Origin: Streptomyces zagrosensis
GTDB lineage: Bacteria > Actinomycetota > Actinomycetes > Streptomycetales > Streptomycetaceae
Direction: 5' to 3'
DNA: 56,145 bases
Assembly (NCBI RefSeq): GCF_014203645.1
Contig: NZ_JACHJL010000029.1
Location: 1 to 56,145 of the forward strand
Position numbers and translations under genes: made by a program. How positions within the stretch are numbered: position 1 is the stretch's first letter; each line of letters starts with the position of its first letter. Below are positions 35,207 to 52,536 of the stretch, one piece after another. The notes beneath the pieces are model-generated. The model saw nothing but the letters and a program-made list of their open reading frames with translations, searched no databases and had not been told where the DNA came from.

Positions 35207-38044
35207 TCAAGCTCGGGAGACGCGCTTCAGTTCCGCCAGTGCGTTTGCGGCACCGGCGGCGTGGCCCGATGCGCGGCTTTTGGCCAGCGCGCGGTTCAGG
35301 TGGCGGGTGGCGGCTTCCTGGTCGCCGCGCAGCCGTGCGGCAAGCCCCAGACCGATCTCGGCGCGGATCTCGCCTCGGCTGTACGCCCGTTCGGTCGAAG
35401 CGGACAGCGCTCGCTCGTACAGTTCCGTCGCTCGCCGAGCGTGGCCATCGGCCAATGCGGTCTGGCCGAGCCAGGTCAGCGCCTCGACGACCTCGGTCCA
35501 CAGCCCGAGTTCCTCGGCCACCAGGAGCCCTTCTCGGTGCAGCCGCTCCGTTCGCGCGTGGTCGCCGTTGCGTTCGGCCGCGAGCGCCAGGGACCGGGTG
35601 GCCCGCAGCTGCCCCCAGCGGTCTCCGACCTCGTGGAACAGCGCGGCACCCAGTTCCGCGGCGGATTCGCCCCGGCCCTGGGTGTCGCCGGCGAGCTCCA
35701 CCAGTGCTGCGGCCTCGCCCCAGCGGTCTTGAGCGCTGCGCGCACCGGCCAAGCTCGCCTCCACCAGATGCCGCCCCTCGCCATGGCGGCCGTGGCCGGT
35801 CAAGCCGGTGCCGACGAACCACTGCAACCGCGCTCGCAGCACCGGGTCGGCGACAGTGGCCGTGGGGTCTTCATCGGCCGGGACCGGTGTGGCACCGGTC
35901 GATGACGTGCGCAGTTCTATTCCGGCCAGCCAGGCCCGCGCCGCCGCACGTGCGGTGGGGTCGGTCTCCCCCTGGGTGGCCAGCGCCGCCCGGAGGGACC
36001 TACGGGCCTCGGTGAGCCGCCCGCGTAGGAACCAGAACCACGCCATGGCGTTCACCAGCCGCAACGCGTGTTCACCGGCGTCCTCGGTGACCGCAAGGTC
36101 GAGGGCGCGGCGCAGGTTGACCGTCTCCGCGTCCAGGCGCTCCAGGCAACGCCGCTGCTCCGGGCCACGCAGCCGCTCGCTCTCCCGTTCGGCCAGCTCG
36201 GCGTAGCACCGTACGAACCTCGCGCGGACGGCGACCGCCTCCCCCGCCTCAGCGAGCCGCTCGGCGCAGTACGCGGCCACCGATTCGAGCAGCCGGAACC
36301 GGCCCGCCTCACGGACCACCAGCGAACGGTCCACCAGCCGCGACAGCAGGTCGGCCACCCCCTCGACGTGCAGGTCGCGGTCGGCGCTGACGGTCTCGGC
36401 GGCCGACAGGGTGCAGCCATCGGCGTGCACGGCCAGCCGCCGCAGCACGGTCCGCTCGTCCGCGGTCAGGAGGTGCCAGCTCCAGTCGAGCATGCTCCGC
36501 AGCGTCTGCTGCCGGGCGGGTAGCCCGCGCGCTCGAACTTCGGGCGGGGGAAACCGGCTGTCCAGGCAGGCGGCGAGCTCGTGCGGGCTCAGCGTCCGCA
36601 GCCGGGGGGCCACGAGTTCCAGCGCGAGCGGAATACCGTCCAGTCGGCGACAAATGGCGGAAACGGCCGGTGCGTTGTCCGCGTCGAGGAGGAAGCCGGG
36701 CGCCGCCGCTGCTGCCCGCTCCACGAACAGCTCCACGGCGCTGGACCTGGCGACCGCTCCCGGATCGGTGTGCTGTGGCAGTGCCAGCGGAGGTACCGGA
36801 TGCACCACCTCGCCGGGGATATCCAGGGCTTCTTGGCTGGTGACCAGCAGATGCCCTGCTGGCACCGACGACAGCACGGCACCGGCGAGCGCGGCGACCG
36901 GATCGACCAGATGCTCGCAGTTGTCGAGCAGGATCAGCAGGCGCTTGTCGGCCACCGCCTGACACAGCCAGGTCACCAGGTCATCCAGATTCGGCTCCGT
37001 GGCAGCGGTGTCGCACAGCCCCAGCGTCGTGATGACCCGTTCGGCGATGTCGTTCGGGGTCGATGCGGCACCCAAACCGGCCAGCTCAACCAACCACACA
37101 CCGTCGGTGAAGCGTTGGGTCATGTCGCGCGCCGCGGCTATCGCCAGTCGCGTCTTGCCTACGCCGCCGAGACCGGTGAGGGTGACCAACCGGGTGTGGG
37201 AGTCCGAGCTCAGCCGTGCTCGGACCTGGCCGACCGCCTCCCCTCGGCCGATCAACGAGGTCAGCGCTATGGGCAGGTTGGTACGGGGCGACAGGGACTC
37301 GGCGGTCGGCGGCGCGAGATGCGGCTCCTGGCGCAGGATCGCCTCGTGCAGCGTGGAAACTTCCGGCCCGGGTGAGACTCCCAGCTCCCGCGCGAGCTGA
37401 CGCCGCAGCTCCTGAAAACTTCGCAACGCATCACCTTGCCGCCCGGCCCGGTACAGCGCGCGCATGTGCACCATGCGCAGTCGTTCGCGAAGCGGATGCT
37501 GCGCCACCAGTTCGCCCAGCCCCGTGGCCAGCGGCAGATGTTCGCCCAGCATCAGCCGCACCTCGGCCTGGTCCTCAAGGGCGGTCAGCCGCAGCCCTTC
37601 CAACCGGGCGATCTCACCGCGGGCGAACAGGGACTCGGCGACGTCGGCGTAGGCCGGGCCCCGCCACAACGCGAGCGCGTCGGCGAACAGGTCCCCTTGC
37701 GCCGTGGGTTCCTTGTGCGCGCGGGCGCGTTCGGCCAGGGCCTGGAACCGCAGTGCATCAACCGTGTCGTCCGCCAGCAGCAGCCGATAGCCCGCCGGCT
37801 CGCGGACCACCTGCTCTCGACCCAGCACCCGGCGCAGTTGGGACACCTTGCTGTGCAGCGCGTTGGCCGATCCGCCCGGCGGATTGCCCGTCCAAAGGTC
37901 ATCGATAAGACGGTCCGCCGGCACCGGCCCGCCCCCGTGGATCAGCAAGTTCGCCAGCAGGGCGCGCACTTTCACTTCGGGGACCTTGACCGGCTGCCCC
38001 TCGGCGTCCCAGACGGCCAGCGGGCCGAGCACCCCGTAGCGCAT
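35207..38044 (-). CDS. AfsR/SARP-type regulator: DNA-binding, BTAD, NB-ARC, TPR
   Basis: 945 residues from ATG 38044 (MRYGVLGPLAVWD); the open frame is longer upstream but this start is typical for the family. An OmpR-type winged helix (about 1-95) is followed by the bacterial transcriptional activation domain (to about 245). An NTPase with P-loop GLGGVGKTRLA and LLILLDNCEHL (Walker B) follows, then a TPR-like helical C-terminus. Such proteins activate antibiotic clusters. It lies 97 bp from the divergent exporter gene at 38142 and probably controls it and the PKS genes to the right. Confidence 0.93.
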   Translation of the reverse strand: MRYGVLGPLAVWDAEGQPVKVPEVKVRALLANLLIHGGGPVPADRLIDDLWTGNPPGGSANALHSKVSQLRRVLGREQVVREPAGYRLLLADDTVDALRFQALAERARAHKEPTAQGDLFADALALWRGPAYADVAESLFARGEIARLEGLRLTALEDQAEVRLMLGEHLPLATGLGELVAQHPLRERLRMVHMRALYRAGRQGDALRSFQELRRQLARELGVSPGPEVSTLHEAILRQEPHLAPPTAESLSPRTNLPIALTSLIGRGEAVGQVRARLSSDSHTRLVTLTGLGGVGKTRLAIAAARDMTQRFTDGVWLVELAGLGAASTPNDIAERVITTLGLCDTAATEPNLDDLVTWLCQAVADKRLLILLDNCEHLVDPVAALAGAVLSSVPAGHLLVTSQEALDIPGEVVHPVPPLALPQHTDPGAVARSSAVELFVERAAAAAPGFLLDADNAPAVSAICRRLDGIPLALELVAPRLRTLSPHELAACLDSRFPPPEVRARGLPARQQTLRSMLDWSWHLLTADERTVLRRLAVHADGCTLSAAETVSADRDLHVEGVADLLSRLVDRSLVVREAGRFRLLESVAAYCAERLAEAGEAVAVRARFVRCYAELAERESERLRGPEQRRCLERLDAETVNLRRALDLAVTEDAGEHALRLVNAMAWFWFLRGRLTEARRSLRAALATQGETDPTARAAARAWLAGIELRTSSTGATPVPADEDPTATVADPVLRARLQWFVGTGLTGHGRHGEGRHLVEASLAGARSAQDRWGEAAALVELAGDTQGRGESAAELGAALFHEVGDRWGQLRATRSLALAAERNGDHARTERLHREGLLVAEELGLWTEVVEALTWLGQTALADGHARRATELYERALSASTERAYSRGEIRAEIGLGLAARLRGDQEAATRHLNRALAKSRASGHAAGAANALAELKRVSRA

Positions 38045-38141
38045 GGACACAGTGTATGACCAGCGGACCATCAGGAAATCGTGCGCTTCGGTCGGCACAG
38101 TGACGTCGCATGTCCTCGAACGCGAAACGCATGGGAGCGCT
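38045..38141. promoter_or_regulatory. 97-bp divergent promoter region, regulator versus exporter
   Basis: This short gap must hold the promoters of both the AfsR-like regulator and the MFS exporter. I do not see clear SARP heptamer repeats. A GGGAG site lies just before ATG 38142. Confidence 0.5.
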
Positions 38142-39707
38142 ATGAGCACACCGACCGTACGCAAAGCCGGCCCCCGGGAGTGGGCAGGGCTGGCCGTCCT
38201 GGCGTTGCCTACCGTGCTGCTCGGCCTCGACGTCACCGTGCTGTACCTCGCCCTGCCCTCGCTGGCGGAAGACCTGCGTCCGAGTAGCACCGAAGAGCTA
38301 TGGATCATGGACGCCTACGGCTTCTTGATCGCTGGCTTCCTGATCACCATGGGCACGCTGGGCGACCGGGTAGGCCGCCGCAAGCTGCTGATGATCGGGG
38401 CTGCCGCCTTCGGGGCCGTCTCGATGGTGGCCGCCTACGCCAACAGCGTCGACATGCTCATCGCCGCACGCGCGGCGCTGGGAATCGCCGGTGCCACGCT
38501 GATGCCGTCCACCCTCGCCCTGATCAGCAACATGTTCGCCGATCAGCGCCAGCGCTCACTGGCCATCGGCGTCTGGGCGACAAGCTTTGCGCTCGGCATG
38601 GCTCTGGGGCCTGTGGTTGGCGGCGCGATGCTGGCCCACTTTTGGTGGGGTTCGGCGTTTCTCCTCGCGGTCCCGGTCGCGATCATCCTGCTGGTGGCCG
38701 CACCAGTGCTGATCCCCGAGTACCGGGCACCGCAAAGCGGCCGGTTCGACCTACTCAGCGTCGCGCTGTCGCTGCTCACGATCTTGCCTGTGGTGTACGC
38801 GGTGAAGCGGGTCGCCAAGGACGGCCTGGGGACTCCTACGATCGCCGCCACGATGATCGGCCTGGTGGCCGCGGTGCTGTTCGTCCGACGTCAGGGCAAC
38901 CTAGCGAGCCCGCTGCTTGACGTGCGGCTGTTCACCAACCGCACCTTCAGCGCCGCGCTGAGCGTCCTACTCGTCGGGCTGGTTGGCGTCGGTGGCGCGA
39001 TGCTGCTGATCACGCAGCAACTCCAGCTCGTGGAGGAACTGTCGCCCGTCGAAGCGGGCCTGTGGATGGGGCCGCCCGCGCTCATGATGTTTCTGGCCGC
39101 GATCGGGGCACCGCTGGTCGCGCGGCGTGTGCCGCCGGGGATCGTGGTGGCCAGCACCCTGGCGCTGTCCACGCTGGGGTACGCGCTTTTGTCCCAAGTG
39201 GACCCGACGAGCGGCAGTACCCCGATCGTGATCGGTTTCGGGCTGGTCTACCTCGGGCTCGGGGCGATCGCGGCCCTGGGCACGGACCTGGTGGTCGGAG
39301 CCGCCCCACCGCAGAAGGCAGGTTCGGCCTCGGCGATGTCGGAGACCGTGCAGGAACTGGGCCTCGCCTTGGGCGTGGCGACCCTGGGCAGTCTGGCCAC
39401 CGCGGTCTACCGCGACCGCATCGGCGACGAGATCCCCGCCGGCACACCGCCCGCTGTGGCCAAGGCGGCGGGCGACAGCCTCGCCGGCGCGTCCTCCTCG
39501 GGGAACCAGCTGCCGGACGGCTGGCTCGACCAGGCCAAGGAGGCGGCCACCTCCGGGCTGAACGTCGCGATGCTGGTAGCGGCAGTCAGCACCCTGGTGC
39601 TCGCGTTCTTGTCTGCCGTGGTGCTGCGGCACGTCGGCGTCATCGGTGGCGACGAGCCAACGGGCGACGAAGCCGTCCCGGTGGTGCCAGCTGCATCGAA
39701 GACGTGA
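38142..39707 (+). CDS. MFS exporter, 14-helix DHA2 family
   Basis: 521 residues. I chose ATG 38142, which has GGGAGC upstream; the frame is open back to 38043. About 14 hydrophobic helices, motif A (GDRVGRRKLLMIG) and motif C (ALGPVVGGAML) mark an EmrB/QacA-type drug:proton antiporter. The divergent arrangement with a pathway-type regulator suggests export of, or resistance to, the polyketide made by the genes at 42-56 kb. Confidence 0.93.
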   Translation: MSTPTVRKAGPREWAGLAVLALPTVLLGLDVTVLYLALPSLAEDLRPSSTEELWIMDAYGFLIAGFLITMGTLGDRVGRRKLLMIGAAAFGAVSMVAAYANSVDMLIAARAALGIAGATLMPSTLALISNMFADQRQRSLAIGVWATSFALGMALGPVVGGAMLAHFWWGSAFLLAVPVAIILLVAAPVLIPEYRAPQSGRFDLLSVALSLLTILPVVYAVKRVAKDGLGTPTIAATMIGLVAAVLFVRRQGNLASPLLDVRLFTNRTFSAALSVLLVGLVGVGGAMLLITQQLQLVEELSPVEAGLWMGPPALMMFLAAIGAPLVARRVPPGIVVASTLALSTLGYALLSQVDPTSGSTPIVIGFGLVYLGLGAIAALGTDLVVGAAPPQKAGSASAMSETVQELGLALGVATLGSLATAVYRDRIGDEIPAGTPPAVAKAAGDSLAGASSSGNQLPDGWLDQAKEAATSGLNVAMLVAAVSTLVLAFLSAVVLRHVGVIGGDEPTGDEAVPVVPAASKT

Positions 39708-39750
39708 ACACAGCGGTGTCCCGCCACGCCAGGTAAAGGCGCGAGATCCT

Positions 39751-39784
39751 CGGCTCGCTCGGTGGTGCCCCACTGGGCGAGCCG
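39751..39784. terminator. Hairpin after the MFS exporter
   Basis: CGGCTCGC (39751-39758) pairs with GCGAGCCG (39777-39784). An inner GTGG/CCAC stem extends the structure. It lies 43 bp past the exporter stop. Confidence 0.6.
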
Positions 39785-39907
39785 CATCGCCGCACGCGGC
39801 TCAACCGGCCACCGCGTAAGCCGCCTTCGTCCGCCAGGACCCCGCGGGGCCCGCGTGCCCTGCGTACAGTGGTGGCCGGACGCATCGGCCGACCGGAGGT
39901 TCCGCAC

Positions 39908-40570
39908 ATGACCACCTCGCCCCGCTCGAAGCAGGTGCACGCCGGGCAGGCCATCTACCGGCCCTGGACGCTGCCGCTCTATGACCTGGTGGCCTTCAAG
40001 GTCAACTGCCGGGTGCTGTTCCGGGTTCCGGTGTCCGAGGTGATCGCCATGTTCGACCGTAACGTCTCCCCCGAGCACCTGGACGTCGGCGTGGGCACCG
40101 GCTACTTCCTAGCCAACTGCTCCGCGCCCCAGCGCTCCATCACGCTGGCCGACCTCAACGAACACTCGCTGCGGCACGCGGCGCGCCGGCTGAGCCATTT
40201 CGACGTGACGACGGTGCGGGCCAACGCCCTGGAGCCGCTGCCGCTTGCGGAACGGTCCTTTGGGTCGGCGTCGATGAACTTCCTGCTGCATTGCGTGCCC
40301 GGCAGCATCCGGGACAAGGCACGGGTGTTGGACAACGTGGCGGCGTGCGTGCGGCCGGGCGGGCGGATCTTCGGCGCGACGGTGCTCACCAAGGAGGTCC
40401 CGGTGGGGCCGGTGGCCCGGGTCATGTTCCCGTCGCTGAACCGGCGCGGCGTGATGAACAACGCCGAGGACAGCCTCAGCGACCTGCGTACGGAGCTGGC
40501 GGCGCGCTTCCCGGAGCACAAGCTGGCGGTGCACGGCTGCACGGCCCTGTTCGAGGCCGAGGTGCCCTGA
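39908..40570 (+). CDS. Class I SAM-dependent methyltransferase
   Basis: 220 residues from ATG 39908. The SAM-binding motif I is LDVGVGTGYFLAN (58-70), followed by an acidic end of strand two (LADLNEHSL) and a later LDNVAACVRPGG block. The N-terminus (IYRPWTLPLYDLVAFK) resembles small-molecule methyltransferases of natural-product clusters. The substrate is unknown; O-, N- or C-methylation of the polyketide is possible. It is transcribed rightward after the exporter and is closed by a very strong terminator. Confidence 0.88.
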   Translation: MTTSPRSKQVHAGQAIYRPWTLPLYDLVAFKVNCRVLFRVPVSEVIAMFDRNVSPEHLDVGVGTGYFLANCSAPQRSITLADLNEHSLRHAARRLSHFDVTTVRANALEPLPLAERSFGSASMNFLLHCVPGSIRDKARVLDNVAACVRPGGRIFGATVLTKEVPVGPVARVMFPSLNRRGVMNNAEDSLSDLRTELAARFPEHKLAVHGCTALFEAEVP

Positions 40571-40587
40571 CCCGCCGAACGACACAC

Positions 40588-40628
40588 AAGGGTCCGGCGC
40601 GGCACGTGTGGTGCCGCGCCGGACCCTT
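40588..40628. terminator. Strong bidirectional terminator
   Basis: Perfect 18-bp stem (40588-40605 with 40611-40628), loop GTGTG, with AA at the 5' side and TT at the 3' side. It lies 18 bp after the methyltransferase stop and between convergent genes. Confidence 0.9.
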
Positions 40629-40639
40629 TCGGCGTGGTG

Positions 40640-40717
40640 GTGCCTGGCTGCCATACCCGGCTGTGGTGCCCGGCTGTCGTGCCCGGCTGCGGGGCCCGGC
40701 TGTCGTGCCCGGCTGTG
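40640..40717. repeat. Six tandem 13-bp repeats
   Basis: Units of the form GTGCCCGGCTGTS run without gaps at 40640, 40653, 40666, 40679, 40692 and 40705, and a decayed seventh follows. The array ends four bases before the stop codon of the leftward acyl-CoA dehydrogenase gene (40722). Confidence 0.9.
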
Positions 40718-40721
40718 GCGA

Positions 40722-41879
40722 TTAGCTGCGGCGCGGCACCGGGATCACGTAGCGGCCGAACAGCAGATCGCGCAGGACGTCGTCGCCGCCCTCCACGACG
40801 GATACGTACCGCATGTCGCGGACCAGTTTGCCGATGGGCAGTTCGTCGGTGTAGCCAAGGCCCCCGAACATCTCGGAGCCCACGCTCGCCACGTCCCAGC
40901 CGGCCTGCCCGCAGAACATCTTCGCGGTCAGCGCCGACTTGAGGGTGCCCTGCCGGTGGAAGCGGCCCGCCGCGTCGGGTGCCGCCATGATCGCGTCGTA
41001 GTCGCGGGCGGCCCGCAGCAGATGACTCTTCATGACGTCGATCTGCATTTCCATCTGGCCGAGCCGCTGCGCGAACACGGGGCTCTCCACGAGGAGTCCA
41101 CCGCGAAACGGCTTGGTCTTGGCGTAGTTCATGCAGTGGTCGCGCACCCGGCGGGCGATGCCGAGTCCGGTGGTGGCGATCAGGATGCGGCTGGCGTTCA
41201 GGCCGATCTCCAGCAGCCGTAGGCCCGAGCCGTCGAGGCGGTTCGCGGCGGGCACCCGGCAGCCCTTCAGGCTGACCTGGTAGGTGTGTGAGGCACGCAG
41301 GCCGATGACGTCCCAGCGCTTCACGACCTCGATGCCCGGCGTGTCCCGCGGGATGAGCACCGCGTGGTACGCCTCCGGGTCCTCGGCGGAGCGGGCGACG
41401 ACGACGAGGAAGTCCGCGAAGTCGGTGTTGGTGGAGAAGAACTTTTCGCCGGTGACGACGAGTTCGTCGCCTTCTGCCGTCACCACCGTCTCGGTCTTGC
41501 CGAGTTCGCTGCCCGCGGCCTGCTCGCTGCCCAGCGTCGCGCAGAATGAGCCGCCTTGCGCCATGGGCTTGAGGTAGCGGGCCTTGAGCTCGTCGGAGCC
41601 GTACAGCTGCACGATGCTGGTGCCGAGCACCGAGATGAACAGCGTGAACGCCACGCCGGCGTCGCCGTACGCGATCTCGTTGACGATCTCCACACTGTCC
41701 TCAAGGCTCAGCCCCCGCCCGCCGAGCTCGGTGGGCAACCACCAGTTGGCCAGTCCGGTCTCCCGAAACCGCTCGTACACCTCCGAGGGCTTGTCATCGA
41801 AGGTGTCCCACTGCGTGTGGCGGTCGCCAAGATGCTCCTTGACGAACGAGCGAACGGCCTTCAGGTCTTCCGGTTTCAT
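40722..41879 (-). CDS. Acyl-CoA (or acyl-ACP) dehydrogenase
   Basis: 385 residues from ATG 41879, which has GGAGA upstream; a longer frame reaches 41948. Family blocks are WWLPTELGGRGLSLEDS, ATLGSEQAAGSELG, TGEKFFSTN, MFGGLGYTDELPIGKLVRD and a likely catalytic Glu in VVEGGDD. FAD-dependent alpha,beta-desaturation of an acyl thioester is expected. In PKS loci such enzymes make unusual extender or starter units or desaturate carrier-bound intermediates. It is 105 bp downstream of the PKS gene and on the same strand. Confidence 0.9.
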   Translation of the reverse strand: MKPEDLKAVRSFVKEHLGDRHTQWDTFDDKPSEVYERFRETGLANWWLPTELGGRGLSLEDSVEIVNEIAYGDAGVAFTLFISVLGTSIVQLYGSDELKARYLKPMAQGGSFCATLGSEQAAGSELGKTETVVTAEGDELVVTGEKFFSTNTDFADFLVVVARSAEDPEAYHAVLIPRDTPGIEVVKRWDVIGLRASHTYQVSLKGCRVPAANRLDGSGLRLLEIGLNASRILIATTGLGIARRVRDHCMNYAKTKPFRGGLLVESPVFAQRLGQMEMQIDVMKSHLLRAARDYDAIMAAPDAAGRFHRQGTLKSALTAKMFCGQAGWDVASVGSEMFGGLGYTDELPIGKLVRDMRYVSVVEGGDDVLRDLLFGRYVIPVPRRS

Positions 41880-41984
41880 CTCTCCACTCTCCGGTTCGGG
41901 CACGCAGCGGCGTTCCATCGATATGCGGTCATGCGGTCGTTCGGCCATGCGGCCGGGCAGTTTCGCGGTCGTGCCGTCACAAGG

Positions 41985-50201
<8,217 letters not shown>

Positions 50202-50351
50202 AGAGCTCCTGCCCTTTCTACGCCTTTTGTTGCACGATCCGGGGAAGGCTGCCGCAGATACACTTTCGCGGTCTCAATCGGGCAGTGCGCCAAAGTGGTG
50301 GCGTCGCGTTCCGCACCGGCAGCGCTGCTGGTCCGCGGGCAGGACAGACCC

Positions 50352-50380
50352 GTGCGGCTGCCGTTTCGCGGCAGCCGCAC
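50352..50380. terminator. Terminator between the DUF2867 gene and the PKS gene
   Basis: Perfect 12-bp stem (50352-50363 with 50369-50380), loop TTTCG, about 40 bp after the stop of the leftward DUF2867 gene. The PKS starting at 50201 therefore probably has its own promoter in 50202-50351. Confidence 0.75.
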
Positions 50381-50420
50381 CGGGCGTACGTGGATCGGTT
50401 GGGGGTCAGGTCGCGGGTGG

Positions 50421-51005
50421 TTACACGGTGCTCCGCGCGTTCCACTTGCGGCCGATCGTCTTCACCAGCGACGGCGTCACGAACACACGCCGAAGGGGCA
50501 GGATGGCGGGCATGTAGATCTTGCCCAAGGTGCCCTTCTTCATGACCAGCACGGCCATCTGCGCGTGATGCTTGCCGTTGCCATCGGCGACCCAGCCGAT
50601 GTGCATCACGGCGTGGACGGTCTTGTTGACGACCTCGGTGGCCCACTCGTCGTGGGCCTGGTACACGGACTTCATGGGGACGGTCCGCAGGTCGGGGCCG
50701 CGCGGACCGTCCCGCAGGTCCTCCGGCAGCCGGTCGCGCAGCGAGGGGTTGCGGGGGCCGACACCGTGCTCAGCGTTGTCCCACTTGAGGAGGGCGCCGA
50801 GCTTCCAGCGGATCGCGAACAGCACCTTGTAGGCGGGCGACGGCTTGAAGTCGGAGCCGTCACCGCTGAACTGCTTGACCAGCAGGGCCAGGTCGTCGGG
50901 ACCGCCCGGGGTGTCCAGGTCCCAGACGTCCTCCAGCTCGAAGTCCTTGATGAACTCGTGAATCCTCCACGGTCGCTCGGTAAACGCCGTGTTGGGCAGC
51001 CTCAT
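50421..51005 (-). CDS. DUF2867-family protein
   Basis: 194 residues from ATG 51005, five bases after GGAG; GTG 51011 is a possible alternative. The sequence RLPNTAFTERPWRIHEFIKDF, then EDVWDLDTPGGPDDLALLVK and the SRPBCC-like pattern of LFAIRWKLGALLKWD, match DUF2867. A closing stretch of basic hydrophobic residues (YMPAILPLRRVFVTPSLVKT) is normal for the family. The function is not established. A lipid- or polyketide-binding fold is suspected. It follows the P450 gene on the same strand with a 36-bp gap. Confidence 0.8.
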   Translation of the reverse strand: MRLPNTAFTERPWRIHEFIKDFELEDVWDLDTPGGPDDLALLVKQFSGDGSDFKPSPAYKVLFAIRWKLGALLKWDNAEHGVGPRNPSLRDRLPEDLRDGPRGPDLRTVPMKSVYQAHDEWATEVVNKTVHAVMHIGWVADGNGKHHAQMAVLVMKKGTLGKIYMPAILPLRRVFVTPSLVKTIGRKWNARSTV

Positions 51006-51041
51006 ACACACTCCGTCTCTCGGGTACGGGACGCGGCCAAC

Positions 51042-52466
51042 CTATCGGCGCGGGCGAAGCACCGTGCGGGCGCCGTTGCGCGGGATGTTGACGACCGTAC
51101 GGCCGTGCGCGGGCTGCGGTTCGGCGTCGCCGCGTTCGATGTCGCAGGTCGTCAGAATCTCGGTGATGGTGGCCTTGAGTTCCAAGATCGCGATCCGGTC
51201 GCCGAGGCAGCGGGTGTGGCCGCCGCCGAACGGAATCCAGGTGTGCGAGGCCGGCTTGACGCCGAGGAAGCGCTCCGGCTTGAACGCGTCGGGGTCCGGG
51301 TAGGTGTCCTTGTCCCGGTTGAGCAGGTAGGCGCTGGCCCACAGGCGGTCGCCTGGCTGGTAGCGCACGCCACCGAGTTCGACCGGCTTGACGACCTCGC
51401 GGGGGACGATCTGCTGGATGGGCGGGGCGAGCCGAAGCACCTCGTACACCACGGCCGTCAGATACTCATCGCTCGTGCCCTCCGCCATCTCCTCGCGCAG
51501 CCGGTCAACGACGGGCTGGTTGCGGGTGAGGAACTCCAGCGCCCAGCACATGGCGGATGTGGTGGTCTCCGTGCCGGCCAGGAACTGCGTCATGATCTCG
51601 TCGCGCATCTCGACGCGGCTCGGCGGGTTGCCGTTCTCGTCGGTGATGCCGAGCATGACGCCCAGCAGGTCGTCGCCTACCGCGCCGCTTTTCTCACGCT
51701 CGTCGATGGCCGCGTACACCTTCGCGTGGACGCTGTCGCGGCGGGTCAAGAACTCGTGGACGCCGTTGGGCCGGAAAAGCCGCGTCATCCGCATCTTCCA
51801 GGCGGGCAGCAAGTGGAACGGCCGCATGGTCGCCGGGCGGGAGTTGAACTCCAGCATCTTCATCACCTCCCGGAACAAGGCGTCCTCGTTGGAGGGACGG
51901 TGCTCACCGAACAGGACCTCCAAGATCACCTTGGTGGCGTACCGGTGCGCGAAGGGGTGCATGGCCACCGCGCGGTTACGCGGCCAGGCCGCCACCTCCT
52001 GCTTGGCGAGCCGCAGGACCCCCCGCTCGATGCGCTTGAGGGCCTCGCCGCGGAAGCTCGGCATGACGCTGCGGCGCCGGGCGGTGTGCTCCTCCTCGTC
52101 CAGCCAGGCGAGGCCGTTGTGGCCGGTCCACTTCTCGATGGGGGTGTTGCTTGAGCCGGTGTGCAGGACGTCGCGGGGCGCGAGGAACATCTGCTTGACG
52201 TCCTCGGGCGCCGATATCACGTACAGGGGCACATTGGGGATGATCGTGACGCGGAAACGGCTGCCGTAGGTGTCGCGGCACTTCTTCAGATAGGTCTCGG
52301 GGCGGGCCCAAACGCTCAGCACCTGCTTCAGCCGGGGCATGTCCACCACGGGTAGCTCGGTGCCGGCAATGACCTCGCTCGGGGTCGCCGCGGTGTGGTC
52401 GATCGGGCACTTGGCCTCGGGCGTGGACGTGGCCACCGCGTCGTGAGCGTTGCTTGAGGGATTCAT
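51042..52466 (-). CDS. Cytochrome P450
   Basis: 474 residues from ATG 52466 (GGAAG upstream). The I-helix motif is FLAGTETTTSAM, the ExxR motif is in VVYEVLRLAPP, and the haem-binding loop is FGGGHTRCLG with Cys420 as iron ligand. No membrane anchor. It lies 70 bp after the terminal PKS-thioesterase gene, so it probably oxidises the released polyketide (hydroxylation or epoxidation). Redox partners are not encoded in the window. Confidence 0.95.
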   Translation of the reverse strand: MNPSSNAHDAVATSTPEAKCPIDHTAATPSEVIAGTELPVVDMPRLKQVLSVWARPETYLKKCRDTYGSRFRVTIIPNVPLYVISAPEDVKQMFLAPRDVLHTGSSNTPIEKWTGHNGLAWLDEEEHTARRRSVMPSFRGEALKRIERGVLRLAKQEVAAWPRNRAVAMHPFAHRYATKVILEVLFGEHRPSNEDALFREVMKMLEFNSRPATMRPFHLLPAWKMRMTRLFRPNGVHEFLTRRDSVHAKVYAAIDEREKSGAVGDDLLGVMLGITDENGNPPSRVEMRDEIMTQFLAGTETTTSAMCWALEFLTRNQPVVDRLREEMAEGTSDEYLTAVVYEVLRLAPPIQQIVPREVVKPVELGGVRYQPGDRLWASAYLLNRDKDTYPDPDAFKPERFLGVKPASHTWIPFGGGHTRCLGDRIAILELKATITEILTTCDIERGDAEPQPAHGRTVVNIPRNGARTVLRPRR

Positions 52467-52536
52467 TCGTTGCTTCCTTGTCTCGTTGCCGCTTGGGTCA
52501 CGTGGTGTGGAGTGCTGTCCAACAGGGGTACGCCGT

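Noticed and set aside
35207..38044. LuxR/LAL-type regulator
   Set aside because: The DNA-binding domain is at the N-terminus and followed by a BTAD, as in AfsR/SARP proteins; no C-terminal LuxR helix-turn-helix is seen.
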